64,000 bases of DNA from Sindora glabra (GCA_020226215.1 CM035226.1:66797455-66861454); one strand, 5' to 3'. Counted from the first letter of the stretch, positions 49,015 through 60,946 are shown. Notes: generated by a model not told the origin, from the letters alone. A program made the numbers and translations.

Positions 49015-49255
49015 ATGTATTTTTTTTATAAAAAATATTATTTATATATATTAATGAAAAATGATGTATCATTTATATTGAAAACAAAAAAAAATAATAT
49101 ATAGATATTTAGTAGTTGAAGAAAGTAAATTTTTTAAAATAAAAAATTATTTTTTAAAAATTTTATATGTTTAATATTAAATAAATAAAATAATTTTATT
49201 TTAATATTTTATAATTATATTTTATAAAAAATATATTTTTAAACAAATGAACCAT
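49015..49255. repeat. AT-rich dispersed repeat (also at 13110-13350 and 32805-33020)
   Basis: The shared order is TATTATTTATATATATT, ATATCATTTATATTGA-like, TTTAATATTAAATAAATAAAAT and TTTTATAATTATATTTT. It is non-coding, and at the 32.8-kb site it lies inside an element with TTAA flanks, so it is probably a MITE family. Low sequence complexity limits certainty. Confidence 0.5.
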
Positions 49256-49793
49256 TTTACAATCCTAGGATTAGCACTCTATGTAAAATAAAGTGCAATG
49301 AAACTTGCATCTTTTAACATCTAGATGTGTCTGGAATTTTTTGGAATAATTAGTGGTTAATTTTATCAAAACCTTGATTGCAGAAATCGCTTGAAAGTTG
49401 AGGTTTAATTTAAAAATAAAAATGGAATTGGTTAAGTTTATAAAATGCTGCTAATATAAATCAGTCATGGGTAATGAATCTATCAAACTATATGAAGCAA
49501 TTATGATTTTTATATAGTTGAATTTAAGGGTGTCAAATGAGTTATACCAATTCATATTGTCTACGTTAGATTTTAATTATGATTTTGCAGGTCAAGTAAA
49601 TATGGGTTGATCTACGACAAATTGACATATATTACAGTATCCAAAATGAATCTAATTTTAATAGCCTAAATCTATTAAAATTTGTGATGGATGTTAACTG
49701 ATTTACAAACTCTAACCCGTTTAAGTTTAATTAGTTAATTCTTTTAAAAAACTTTAATATTATTCATAAAAGTAACATTATTTTTACTTGACG

Positions 49794-49877
<84 letters not shown>

Positions 49878-50654
49878 TTAAAATATATATATATTTTTAA
49901 ATATATATATATATTTAAAATTTAATGTCTGAAACAGTCAAACATTATCTTATCTCTAAAAATGATAGTCATAAATCAATATTAAATTTTTAGTAATAAT
50001 TAAAATTATAAACTTATAAAATTATGAAATTATTTTATAATATCTAAAATATTATCATATTTTATACACATAAATTTAAATTTATGATAATTTAATTATT
50101 TTTTATTTTTATATATTAAAATTTTTATTGTACATTATAGTTTCCATGCAACCTTGATTAAACTATTAAATTTTAAATCTCTCTAATTATCGGTTGAATG
50201 ATTGATTTGTTTTCTGAGACAATCTCGAACAACCGCATTTTAGTTGCAAGAACATGTAAAGGGCGAATGTGACTGACGAGCCTCTCTAAATGGTGTAATA
50301 TTTTAAGAAAAAAATGGATACTCTTGATTTATTGAAAATTTAAAATTTATTATCTAACATTATATTATTTTCTTAAAAAAGAAATAAAATGAGAGTAACA
50401 ATTATTAGACCTCTCAAACTAATTGAAATTTGCAAATTGATCTAATTTGATTTATGAATTTTGATGCATCAAATTATTTAAAATTGAATTATGAATTGAA
50501 GTTTGCACAAGTTAGATGAATACAAATTAATTCACGAATTTGCAAACCAAATTATAGATACGGATGGAATCCAAATCACTCAAAATTTATTATTTTTTGT
50601 TTTTATGGATAACATGGACTAATCCATATCTAATTCAATATGTTTATTTTATAA
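49256..50654. other. AT-rich intergenic DNA
   Basis: No gene seen. It contains the long TA microsatellite at 49795-49867. The short palindrome-like ATATATTTAAAATATATAT around 49880-49915 looks like decayed microsatellite. Confidence 0.4.
49795..49867. repeat. (TA)n microsatellite, about 73 bp
   Basis: The longest pure TA run in the window, followed by interrupted ATATATTTA units to about 49915. Confidence 0.95.
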
Positions 50655-52527
50655 TATTATAGGAAATAATGCTAACACCGATGATACTTTTTGCAATGAT
50701 AAAAATTAAATCATCGGTGATGCATTGTTGGACTTTTATTGACAACAAAGTTGTCAATAATATATCAAAAACCTATGGGCACAAATTTTTTTAGGTGGAA
50801 AAAATTTTAGTGGGAAAAAATACTTTTTAGCAACAATAATTGTAATTATTGAAAGTGTGGACTTTTAGTGATGACAAATGTCATCATTAAAAATTGTTCT
50901 AAAATATAAAGCGGGAAAATTCAATCTTTAATGATGACATTTGTCATTGTTAAAAGTTCAATCTTTCAGTGATGATAATTGTTATCATTAAAACTTAGAT
51001 TTTTAGTGACGATAAATATCATCACTAAATACTAAATTTTCTTACTCTATATTTTAGGGCAGTATTTAGCAATGACAAAGTCCAAACTTTCAATGATGAC
51101 AATTATCATTACTGAAAGCTTGACTTTTAGTAATGACACTTGCGAAAGACTGAATTTTCCCACTCCATATTTCAAGGCATTCTTTAGCGATGACATTGAT
51201 CGTTGCTAAAAAAACCAAGTTTTTAGTGACAACAATATCGTTACTGAAGAGTTAGGCACTATTTCCAACGCCACTCACTAAAGAAGGTCATAGAAAATTG
51301 TGCTAACAAATATCATGACATATATTGATGACACCCTTCAATGACGACAATTGAGAATTTTGTTGTCGTTGAAATATTCATCTATAAATACCTTTAAGTG
51401 CCATTCGACTCTCATTTCGTGCAGAGAAGAGGGGTGGCAACAGAAAAAGACAAGATGAGTGTTAGTTTTATTATTTTTTTAATATATTATTTTTATAATG
51501 TATTTTTTGTTTATATATTTTTATAATGTCATGAATTCATCTCTAACTTACTCAAAATATCTTCAACTCTCTTTTTCTATAAAGAACAAAATTGTTTGAG
51601 TAGTGAAGATTATAAAAAATTGCTAAAGTTAATTGAAAGGCCAGTATGTCTGCTTTATCCGCATTTGCACATGCACTTTAATTAGTTTTTTCTTTTAAAT
51701 TAACCCAACTTTCTAACAAAGAAAACAAGGAAAACCAAGAACGAAGTATAGATGCATCTGTAGATGAATATCATGTTAGGCTACTAGTATTAAACTAAAA
51801 TTGTAAAGTGATATAAAAATATATTAATAAAAATAAATATATAAATTAAAATAATTTATAACTTATTAAATTAATTTTTTAATAAATTTAAATGTGAAAT
51901 ATTTTTAAAAATCAATTTATAATTTATTAATTAATTTAATATATTATAAATTAATTTAAATTTTGTTTTCATTTTTAGCAACGATAATAGTTGAAATATT
52001 GTTGCTAAAAGTTCAATTTTCGATGGCGATAAATATTTTCAACGACGACTTTGAAATTAAAAAATTGTAAAGTGATATAAAAATATATTAATAAAAATAA
52101 ATATATAAATTAAAATAATTTATAACTTATTAAATTAATTTTTTAATAAATTAAAATGTGAAATATTTTTAAAAATTAATTTATAACTTATTAATTATTT
52201 AATATATTATAAATTAATTTAAATTTTGTTTGTACTTTTAGCAATGACAATAGTTGAAATGTCATTACTAAAAATTCAATTTTCAATGGTGAAAAATATT
52301 TTCAATGATGACTTTAAAATAAAAAAAAATTAAAAAATTTTTTGTGATGAATTTATCGTCATAGAAACTCAAGTTTTTATTGAAGACGATAATGTTGTCG
52401 GTGTTGGTTCCTTCAACAATGAATTTTTACTAATAACATTTTTTGTGATGATAATTTCATTCAGTAACAACCAAGAAATTTACATTGACGACAAATGTCG
52501 TAGTTGAAGGCCTTTTTTCTTATAGTG
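50655..52527. mobile_element. Non-autonomous CACTA (En/Spm)-like element
   Basis: The right end, read inverted, is CACTATAAGAAAAAAGGC, a classic CACTA terminal repeat. The left end TATTATAGGAAATAATGC (from 50655) matches it at 13 of the last 17 bases. Inside both ends are many subterminal repeats built on GATGACAAATGTCATCA-like palindromes (for example near 50870, 50935, 50970, 51010, 51095 and 52490), in both orientations. This dense subterminal array is where the CACTA transposase binds. No transposase remains. A TATAAATA at 51383-51390 precedes an ATG at about 51454, perhaps the relic of the original promoter. No clean 3-bp target duplication was found. Confidence 0.8.
51801..52335. repeat. 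264-bp tandem duplication inside the CACTA-like element
   Basis: Unit 1 starts TTGTAAAGTGATATAAAAAT at 51801 and unit 2 at 52065. Both continue through CTTATTAAATTAATTTTTTA and TTTTAGCAA(C/T)GA(T/C)AATAGTTG. Unit 2 has lost about eight bases. Each unit carries two of the GACAA/TTGTC-type subterminal motifs, so the duplication raised the motif count. Confidence 0.9.
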
Positions 52528-52849
52528 TATCCCTAACAATTATTTTGTCTAACATAAAGGTGACATTACATTAAGTAAATAACATTGATCAAAATTTTTT
52601 TATGAAGGTCTTAGGAAGAACATTGCGTGCCTGTAAAAGATTGGAAGAATATTATCGTTAAAATGATTAATATGTGTGAAAGTGGATAGAGTTACATTAA
52701 ATAACTCCATTTAAATCATATTGATTTATTCAATGTAACTCCATCAATTATAAAAATATATATCAAGAACAAATAAATTATTTTAGTAATTAAATTTCAT
52801 TTATTATGATAATGATTACATAATTTAACATTTTTATGTCATTAACCAG

Positions 52850-53135
52850 CAAATAATATTTTATTGGGATCCACTACATAAAATTTTTGCTACATGTAAC
52901 CTTATATGTCTTCTTTCCATAGCTATAAACAATTCATCAGTCAGATCTTGATAAAAAAATTATATCTAATATATTAGAAGTAAGTTGGTGTCATTTTGCT
53001 AAAAACTTTTCGATTTAAAAAGAAAATATTGATACTAATTGACTTGAAATTAAACTATTAATTTTTTATGGGTGGAAGTCTTAAATGTCTTCTTTTTGAA
53101 TCTTTTTATATTCCACAAATCATATAAGGGAATGC
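52850..53135. repeat. Dispersed repeat family, fragment (copy C)
   Basis: Aligns with the last part of copies A (from 5215) and B (from 39222): GGGATCCACTACATAAAAT, CTTATATGTCTTCTTTCC, TCAGATCTTGATAAAAA and AATTGACTTGAAATTAAA. About 500 bases present in copy B (39490-39990) are missing before the WIP-c flank begins at AAGGGAATGCATTA (53127). Confidence 0.75.
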
Positions 53136-53350
53136 ATTATTCATTCTTTTTCATTGTTAAAAACAGAGTGCATCAATTATCTTTCTATTAATAAAGTTGG
53201 AAAAATTTTCATTTATTCTATTTATAATATGGATCCCAAGGAAGAGAAAAAGTAGTTGTTCACTAGTTGTTAGTTTTGTGACTCCAGTTACGTTAGAAGT
53301 ATACAAGAATTTCACAATAAAGTCATATTTGTTATGACCAATGACCAATT
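53127..53350 (+). repeat. 5' flank of WIP-c with the empty copia insertion site
   Basis: It aligns with 40008-40077 joined to 47094-47229. CATCAATTATCTTTCTATTA ATAAAGTTGG runs straight into AAAAATTTTCATTTATTC (53202 on), where WIP-b has the 7-kb copia element between two AAATT copies. Confidence 0.9.
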
Positions 53351-53588
53351 CCGCGTCCGATTGGATTCCCGTGGCCTTTGGAAATACCAGGTACGCCCTT
53401 CCCGGCTTTCCCCTCGATTCCTGGAAACTGCCCACAGTTTTCCTTCACCAGTCTCAATCTCGGCCTTCAAACTCCCCATATATATCAAGCCCCCACAGTC
53501 TCACTCATCAAATTAAAAGCCTGATTCATATTTCTCTTTCATCACGGCCATCCAGAATCATCATCAGTTGAGCAAATTAAGCAAGAGA
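53345..53588 (+). promoter_or_regulatory. Promoter and leader of WIP-c
   Basis: TATATATC at 53479-53486, CCGCGT at 53351-53356, and AACTGCCCACAGTTTTCC near 53426. Closely similar to the WIP-b promoter through to the ATG. Confidence 0.7.
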
Positions 53589-53861
53589 ATGAGCGGAAGC
53601 AGCACAAGAGCTTGGATAGTGGCGTCAAGCATAGGAGCAGTGGAAGCACTGAAGGACCAATTGGGTGTTTGCAGGTGGAACTACGTTCTGAGATCAATCC
53701 AACAACATGCGAAGAACAACATCAGGTCGTACACTCAGGCTAAGAAATTGTCTTCTGCTTCCTTTGCTGCTGTTGCGAATCAAGTGAAGAGGACTAAAAA
53801 GGAGAAGATGAGGAAACTCACGGATTTGGATTGTTGGGGTCCCACTACTACTAGGTTTTGA
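53589..53861 (+). CDS. Wound-induced protein, DUF3774 family (WIP-c)
   Basis: The third tandem copy, intronless, 90 residues, intact. Residues 9-36 are identical in all three copies, and DCWGP is kept at 81-85. Its private changes are Ile37, Phe59, Lys71 and Thr78. It differs from WIP-b at 11 residues and from WIP-a at 10. The ATG at 53589 corresponds to the start of the other copies; the frame is open seven codons upstream only from a TTG. The 3' flank shares ATTGTAATGATATGAATCAG with WIP-b. An assembly gap lies 1.55 kb downstream, inside the duplicated flank, so further copies may be missing from the assembly. Confidence 0.95.
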   Translation: MSGSSTRAWIVASSIGAVEALKDQLGVCRWNYVLRSIQQHAKNNIRSYTQAKKLSSASFAAVANQVKRTKKEKMRKLTDLDCWGPTTTRF

Positions 53862-55413
53862 AGTTTGTTCATCGGATGCCTCCCAATATCCAGAATCCTT
53901 TAGTCATGCAATGCTTTGTCATCTCATGATTTGTGCGTCCCTTTCATTCAATTTTGATTAGATATTGTAATGATATGAATCAGCAAAAATGAAAAACCAT
54001 TATCCAATATTATGTCTCTTATTTATTTTTTACCATCGTTACTTCGATTTCTTCAAGGAAATACGTCTATCAGTTTAGGTAAGTGCCTGTTATTTATGCC
54101 TAGCAAAAATGGTGACTGTTAGTTGTGGCGGTTGGGATTAATTGAGATTGGGTGTTTATGACAATCCCGTTGTAGCCTTCCAGTTCCAGGGACCAGAATC
54201 CATTTCAGGTGGATCGAGAACTTACAAGGGCTAACCCACTAAATCTATAAGTACAAAAATTTGAGATCGAACCGAGACCTGAAAGGTAGACAAAGCCTTC
54301 TTAAGGAATATAGAGATGGACTTGAACAAAAGCTCTCCGAAATCTTGTTTGTTAAATCTAGTCTTTGATATACCATCCAAAATCAATTCTAATTTGTAAC
54401 TGCAAAAACGAAATGTATACATTTAATATTAATTTGTTAAAGAGTTTTGATTTAATTCCCTGGTATTTTACGCTATCAACTATCAACATATGAATAATAA
54501 ATACATTATTAAGAAAGTAAAATAACTGAGTTAATAATGATAATATATAAATTACTGATAATGTAAAATTGAATAGGTAATAGAATAAAATTGATTTAAA
54601 GTGAATTAATTTTAAATCATTTTTCAAAATCAAGTGGTTAAATCCTAATGAATGTGAGGATACTCATAATGAGTAATCCAAGTTTATCATTTAATAAATA
54701 TTTATTTATTTATATAAATATTTATTTTATTAAATTTTGAATTCAAAAATTAAAATCAAGTAATCAATTTCTTTTGGATAATTGATTATGAAGTAGAAAA
54801 ATGCGAAAGAGAAAAAAAATTACCCACTTTTTTCCCATCAGACAAATTTTGAGAAAGAGAGGAGAGAGAACATATCATTTAGAGAATAGAGAATACGAAA
54901 GTCAAAGTTTTTCCTTCATCTTCTTCTATTTGGAATATTGTGAGTATGACTTTGGTAGAATTGTTGTGGATAAAAATAAGAGTTCCTGACCAGAGATGAT
55001 TCTTGACAACGGTATGGTGGAATACAATATTAAAATCTAAAAAGGTAGATCAAATATGTATAATTCGGCATTTATTTTTGATCTATTAAACTTTCCCTAC
55101 AAATCCTATAATTATTCCATTAAATTTGATTATATAATTAGTTTTTGAAGTTTCATGATTTTAACAGACGTATATTTTCTCATCTCTGCAATTTTTTTAA
55201 GTCCTATTCTGATTTAAATAAAAATTTAAGTTCAATTTTATTCATTTGATCAAATTTGACAATCTAATTTAAATTGTATTAAGTAAGTAATAAAATTTGA
55301 GAATAGGTTATTAGAGAGAAACTATACCTCATAGAAATAATCTCCTTTGCCTTGACAGAAAATTAAAATTTATTTTGGCGAAAAATGTCTTATGAAATAA
55401 TAATTTTAATTAC
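53862..55413 (+). repeat. 3' flank of WIP-c, shared with the other WIP copies, cut by the gap
   Basis: Aligns with 47737-48790 except for an insertion at 54648-55100. The alignment is still running (ATGAAATAATAATTTTAATTAC) when the N run starts. Confidence 0.8.
54648..55100. mobile_element. 453-bp insertion flanked by an 8-bp direct repeat
   Basis: AAATCCTA occurs on both sides (54640-54647 and 55101-55108), whereas WIP-b has a single copy at the same place and nothing inserted; WIP-a also lacks it. An 8-bp duplication is typical of hAT elements, but the ends (ATGAATGTGAGG... and ...CTTTCCCTAC) are not inverted repeats, so the class is open. A near-perfect palindrome TACTCATAATGAGTA lies near the left end. 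Non-coding. Confidence 0.6.
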
Positions 55414-55513
55414 NNNNNNNNNNNNNNNNNNNNNNNNNNNNNNNNNNNNNNNNNNNNNNNNNNNNNNNNNNNNNNNNNNNNNNNNNNNNNNNNNNNNNNN
55501 NNNNNNNNNNNNN
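55414..55513. other. Assembly gap, exactly 100 N
   Basis: A conventional 100-base placeholder of unknown true length. The sequence after it (55514 on) does not continue the WIP flank homology. Confidence 1.
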
Positions 55514-56527
55514 TTTTGAGGATGAACTGAGGGTAAACTTTAGAATTTGTGTGCTTGTAGGGTCATTTAGTCTATTTTAGTTGAATTTCAATTATCTTTA
55601 TCTATTTTGATTTTACTAAGCTTTGATTAGGTATTAATAAGGATTGGGTTTAATTAATTGGCTTTGATTTCTTGATTATGATCACATTAATAAGTGGATC
55701 TAGGAATAATTGCAAGATTCCAAGTTATTTTCATCAGCTAAATGATTAATTCAGAATTGCTTATATTTTGTCGATGATAAATTAGTGAAATGATGTATAA
55801 TCCTTTAAACTAGATTTCTTTTTATTATAAGAAATCCTATGTTTATTTTCTATTTTCAATTCCTATGATTTACATTGCGTGCTCTATAATTTTATTTTTC
55901 TATATTAAAAAACCCTCTTATTTAATAATTAAATTAGAAGTAAATTGAAGTCTAGTCTTCATGGATTAAATTGATTTACCCTTATCACTATTTTATGAAT
56001 TCGAATTAATTTTAATGTATTGTGATGTGCATCAAGGCTTCTAGAGTGGAGCATTCTTGTGATTTGGTATGCATAGGTGCTCTGGTAATATTCAAATATT
56101 GCTTACAAATATGTTGTATATGGGATTTTCTTTAGAAAAGGATGAATTAGCAATGTCCCTTTATTTATTCCAAGCATACAATAAGAGAATTAGGGAAAAG
56201 GTAACATGTTTGCTAAGAGTAGTGAGCATGGATTGCAAGGTTTTGACTATAGAACTATTAATCTAAAACACAAGGATGTGTTTACTTTCAACAATTTATA
56301 TAGTTATATATGCTAAAAATGGGACTCAAAATTGAATTTGAATGACATTAATGGTTATCATTAAATATAGGATGAAAGAAAATTTGTATAACTCAATTAA
56401 ATAGATATAAAATTTAGAATTCAATTTCAAATCCTATTTTGTTATCTAGCATTTTTGTTCTTTAAATGGCATTCAAATTGATATTCTAACATTGATTTTT
56501 TTTAATTTTTTTATATTGATAAAATCA
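55514..56527. other. Intergenic DNA after the gap, nothing recognised
   Basis: No family was recognised. A 65-codon open stretch at 56069 has no supporting feature. Confidence 0.4.
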
Positions 56528-59500
56528 TTTTTTTTTTTAGTATATAGAGAGATAATAGAAGAAATACCTAGACCATCATAGCATGATGGAAAGTGGCTCC
56601 TCTCAAATCTTGCATGTAGCTCTTAACACAAGATATAAGAAGACTTTCAAATCTTCAAACTTAATGATACAAAGGTCTTATATTATAGGATATTTTTGCT
56701 AAGTAATCAACCACCATATTTCTTTCTCGGTAACAATGAGAAAGCTTAATATACTAATTTCTTTATGAAGTTCTAAATAAAGTAAACATGGAAAAATATG
56801 GGTGTGATTAAGCATAACCTTTCAAGATCAAAGTCATAACTATGGTAGAATTTGAATTAAAGATAACTCGCTTCTAACCAATTTCCAAGCCATTTTCATA
56901 CCAATAAAAATGCCCTATGGTTTCACTATTAAAATACTAGTGTTGCTTATATTTGTAGAAACCAGTAACCAATGAACCTATTGCATCTCTAAACTCTCCT
57001 TTGCACTTGCCAAAAAGTTTCTTTCAAAGATGCATCAATGTTACACTTTAGCTAGTCCAACAGTGGATAATTCTATCTAATTGCAAATTTGTTTTTCATT
57101 CTAAGCTTTTTTAATTTTGGACATTAGACAATGTCTTTTTCATTTATTTATTTTCCTCATTGTAACAAAGATAATGTTTTGCATGAATGCTACTTAGCCA
57201 TTAAAAACTAGTTCATTTTAATTATTCCATACTAGTAAGTAGAGGTAACCAAACATTATGGACCAGTTATCAACATTCTTATCATTAAAGCCAATCATGC
57301 AAATTTAGCTTGAAAAACGTCCTTTGGTGAAATAGTTTAATCATAATAATTTATAGATTACACATTTCTTCATAATCTCTAATAAGATAAATGACAAATT
57401 CATTAGTATTATGGCATTAAGGACACATATCAAGCTTTGTAAGCCTTTTAGCTTTTCTTTGGCTATTAATAAGAATTCTTTCATTTGCAACCAGGCAAAG
57501 AAAAGTTTTCACCTTTTCTTAACCTTTTCACTTCCATCTTATCTTCCATATTGGAGATTTGATTCTTGGTTTTCCAATTGTAATTCTTTTATAAGCTATC
57601 TTCACCATAAAACATCTGTCTTTAGAATAATCACATACTACCTTATCTACACTTGAGGTATCACTAAGAGGCAAAATACATAGAATTTTCTACATCAAAT
57701 TTTGAGGTACAAGAGAGTTTAGTCTATCCACATCCCAATCCCTTTCTTTATTTAAATAAAAAGCAACTAGAAAGTTAACTTCCATCTTAGGATTATAAAT
57801 ATCATTATAAAAGGAAAGAGACATTATACCTAGTATTTAGAATCCCTTCAAATTTTTATTTCCAACTCATTACTATATTCCATTTTAAACCTTCCATAAA
57901 TTGATTCCAAACTCCACATATTCCTTGCCATAGATTTGAACATCCATATTTGTGCTACATTTGTGGAATTTTATAGGGATTATAATCATATTTCAATATT
58001 AACACCTTCACTTATAAAGTTTCCAATTTTTCTATTAAGGCTTAAGCAAGCTTCATAAGATAAGCCTCATTATACTCTTTTAATTTCCTCAACCTTACAC
58101 CTTCTTCTTTTTTGTTCTTACATATTTCATTCCAAGTTACCAAATGAACTTTTCTATTATCATCATGATCTACCCATATAAAGTTTCTGATAATCTTTCC
58201 ACTTTAGAACAAATTAATATAGGGAAGTTTGTTTATTTGCATGCTATATCAAGGAATCATTGTCAAAACTAACTTTGCTAGTGTTATTTTACCAGTAAGA
58301 GATAAATATCTTGCTTTCCATGAGCTTAACATTGAAGAAACCCTTTCTATAATAAAATTAAAGAATCCTTTGGTCACCTTTTTACGATATAAAAGGATGC
58401 TTAAATATTTTTCCTAAGTCTAAAATTACTATAAAAACAAGAACATCCCTAATTTCTTTTGCTTTATTATGGTTGACATTTTTAGGAAAAAATTTTAGAC
58501 TTTCCCTTGTTCACTTTTTCCTATAAGCTTTTACAAAAAAAATCTAAACAATTATATATTATCTTAACTTACTAAGGCTTTAGCAAATAGGACTAAGTCA
58601 TTTGTACATAATAAATAGGAGATAGGAATTCCATTTCTATTCAAAGAAATTGGCTTCTAAATATAAAATAAAATAGCTATTTCAATTCCTTAAGCTAGTC
58701 TTTCAATACATAAAACAAACAAGTAAGGTGAAAGTAGGTCTCCTTGTCTTATGCCTTTTATTAGAGCAAAGCTTTAAGTGAGCTCTCCATTCCAAACCAC
58801 CTTTATATTGCAAGTGGATAGACAGGCCATAATTAAAGAAACAAAGTGGCTATTAAAGTCAATATATTTTATAGTGTCTTCAAAAAACTTCTAACTAAGG
58901 AAGTTGTAGGCTTTTTGTAGATTGACTTTTATAGCCATAAAGCCTTTATTACCTTTTTTGGACTTGATTCTATGAATAGCCTTTTGCACAATAATAATAT
59001 TATTAAAGCTATGTCTCTTTAGGATAAAGTTGCAATGATGCAATCTAATAATATTTCCCATCATTATCTTTAATCTTGTCGCAATAATCTTCATGAATAT
59101 TTTGTAAATAACATTACATAAGCTTATAGGTATGAAATCTTTTAGCTATTTTGGTTTACCTAACCTTAGGATAAGAATCAAAAGTATTTCATTTACTCCC
59201 CTATTAGGATTGAAAAAAAATACATCTTTAACATATTTATATGCAAATTGTCCGACTATATCTTATTAGCTTTGAAAGAAAAAGGCATGCAATCCATCTA
59301 TATTGGAGCTTTTAAAGCTCCCATGTTGAACACTACTATTTTAACTTCTTCATACATGAAAAGTTTTTGGATCTCTGCTTACTTAAAATGGTTAATATTC
59401 ATAAAGTATCCTTTGAGGGTATAATAAATAGATTTTGGACTTTTTTCATGAAAATATTATTAGAATAATCAATATGCATATTCTTTAAGTCCTTAGGATC

Positions 59501-60480
59501 ATTATGGCATTGACCATTTTGATCCTGCCATAATGATCCATCAAGTATTCTATCTTATTTATTTTAACAAATAACTATCGAATCATGGAAATACTACATG
59601 TTCTAATCTCCATATTATAGCCATTTACATCTTGATGTTTGAAACCGTATCATTTCTTCTTACATGAGAATTTGTTTATACTTTCTCTAAAGCTTATTTT
59701 TAGATAAAAAAATAGGAGTTATATCTAATTGCAAGCTTCCTATCAATTTCTTTCAATTGAGCCATTAGCCTTTTTTTCTTTTTTAAAAATGTTACCAAAT
59801 ACATTTTTATATCAAACCTTTATAGATTCCCGAAAAGATAAGGAAGCTATACTTGAATTATTACTCTGGTACCATGATGTTTTGACAATATTAGAAAAGG
59901 ATTCATTTGTTAGCCAAACTATAAGAAAATGGAATGGTCATTAAATGTGAACCCTTTGCACCATATTTTCCAATTTTAACAAAATTAGATAGTGATAAGA
60001 TTTTCTACAAAATAAATGTAACATTGATGCCTCAAGGAAAGTAATCATCTAGTTTGTATTTGTAAGGTCTCTATCAGTTCTTTCTTTAATATCCTTTCTC
60101 TCTCATATAAACTTCAAACCTTGGAATCCTATATTAATTTGATAGTACTATCATATGCAGTCTATGAGTTGCCTTACGCTCATCCAATTTGGCTTAGCTC
60201 CTCCCACCTTTTTAAATTCTATCACATAGGCATTAAAATTGCTTAAAACTACTCAAGGTTTCATCATATTAGTTGAAATTGTAGCCAGTTCATTCCATAA
60301 CTTTTGCTTGTGATATGGGTTTAGAGAACCATATATGCCAATGATGAAGCTTGAAAGGATCAATCCATTAATAACACTTGACCATGAATGAGCTATGAAT
60401 GATTAAAGATCACTTTTACATTAAACTATGTTTATTCCAAAATAGCTAAATGCCACTAGAATACCTTGTAAGAATTTTCT
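56528..60480 (-). pseudogene. Degenerate L1-type LINE retrotransposon, minus strand
   Basis: On the minus strand the order is endonuclease, RT, RNase H, then a short A tail. The endonuclease remnant (about 60480-60180) has VINGLILSSFIIGIYGS, NPYHKQKLWNELATIS and a damaged counterpart of the GDFNA motif (LSNFNAY). The RT (about 59.5-58.56 kb) has KIIATRLKIMMGNII, FILKRHSFNNIIIVQKAIH, GFMAIKVNLQKAYNFLS and KGIRQGDLLSPYLFVLCIER; the last is diagnostic of plant LINEs. The catalytic FADD reads CTND at 58597-58608, so it is inactive. RNase H-like sequence lies near 57.1-56.85 kb (NIDASLKETFW). Eleven T at 56528-56538 would be the 3' A tail. Many stops and frameshifts are present. Confidence 0.85.
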
Positions 60481-60946
60481 TATTTAGGCTACCATTAATT
60501 GGATTTACTTTATTTTAAATAAAATTAGACTAAGCATGTAGTTCAATTATATGAGACTTGAAAGTAATAAAGTGACCTAATAAGTTATATATTTACCTTA
60601 TATCATATTAATTGTATTAAAAATGTGATTTGGGTCTATTTAGACATATTTAGTGTAGGGCTTATTGTTGAGTCTATGATGGGTAGACTCAACTAGGGTT
60701 ATATATATTATTAAGGTTAGGTCCTCTCTCCACATTGGATGTTTATGATTATTCTCTCTATTAGAGCATCGTGAATAGTAGAGGGCATAAGAAAGGAAAA
60801 ACTTGTTCTTTACATAAATATTTATGCAAAAGAATTAAAGATTATGAATAGATTTAAGAGGCACTCACTATTATTAACTTTTAATATTCTTATATTAGTA
60901 GTTCTACTCTTAATATATGATCTATAAAATTATAAATTTTTATATG
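60481..60946 (+). repeat. Possible 5' LTR of the right-hand copia element
   Basis: It lies immediately upstream of a primer-binding-site-like sequence. A candidate start is TGTATTAAAAATGTG at 60613. The end before the PBS has lost its CA. The second LTR is outside the window, so this rests on position alone. Confidence 0.35.
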
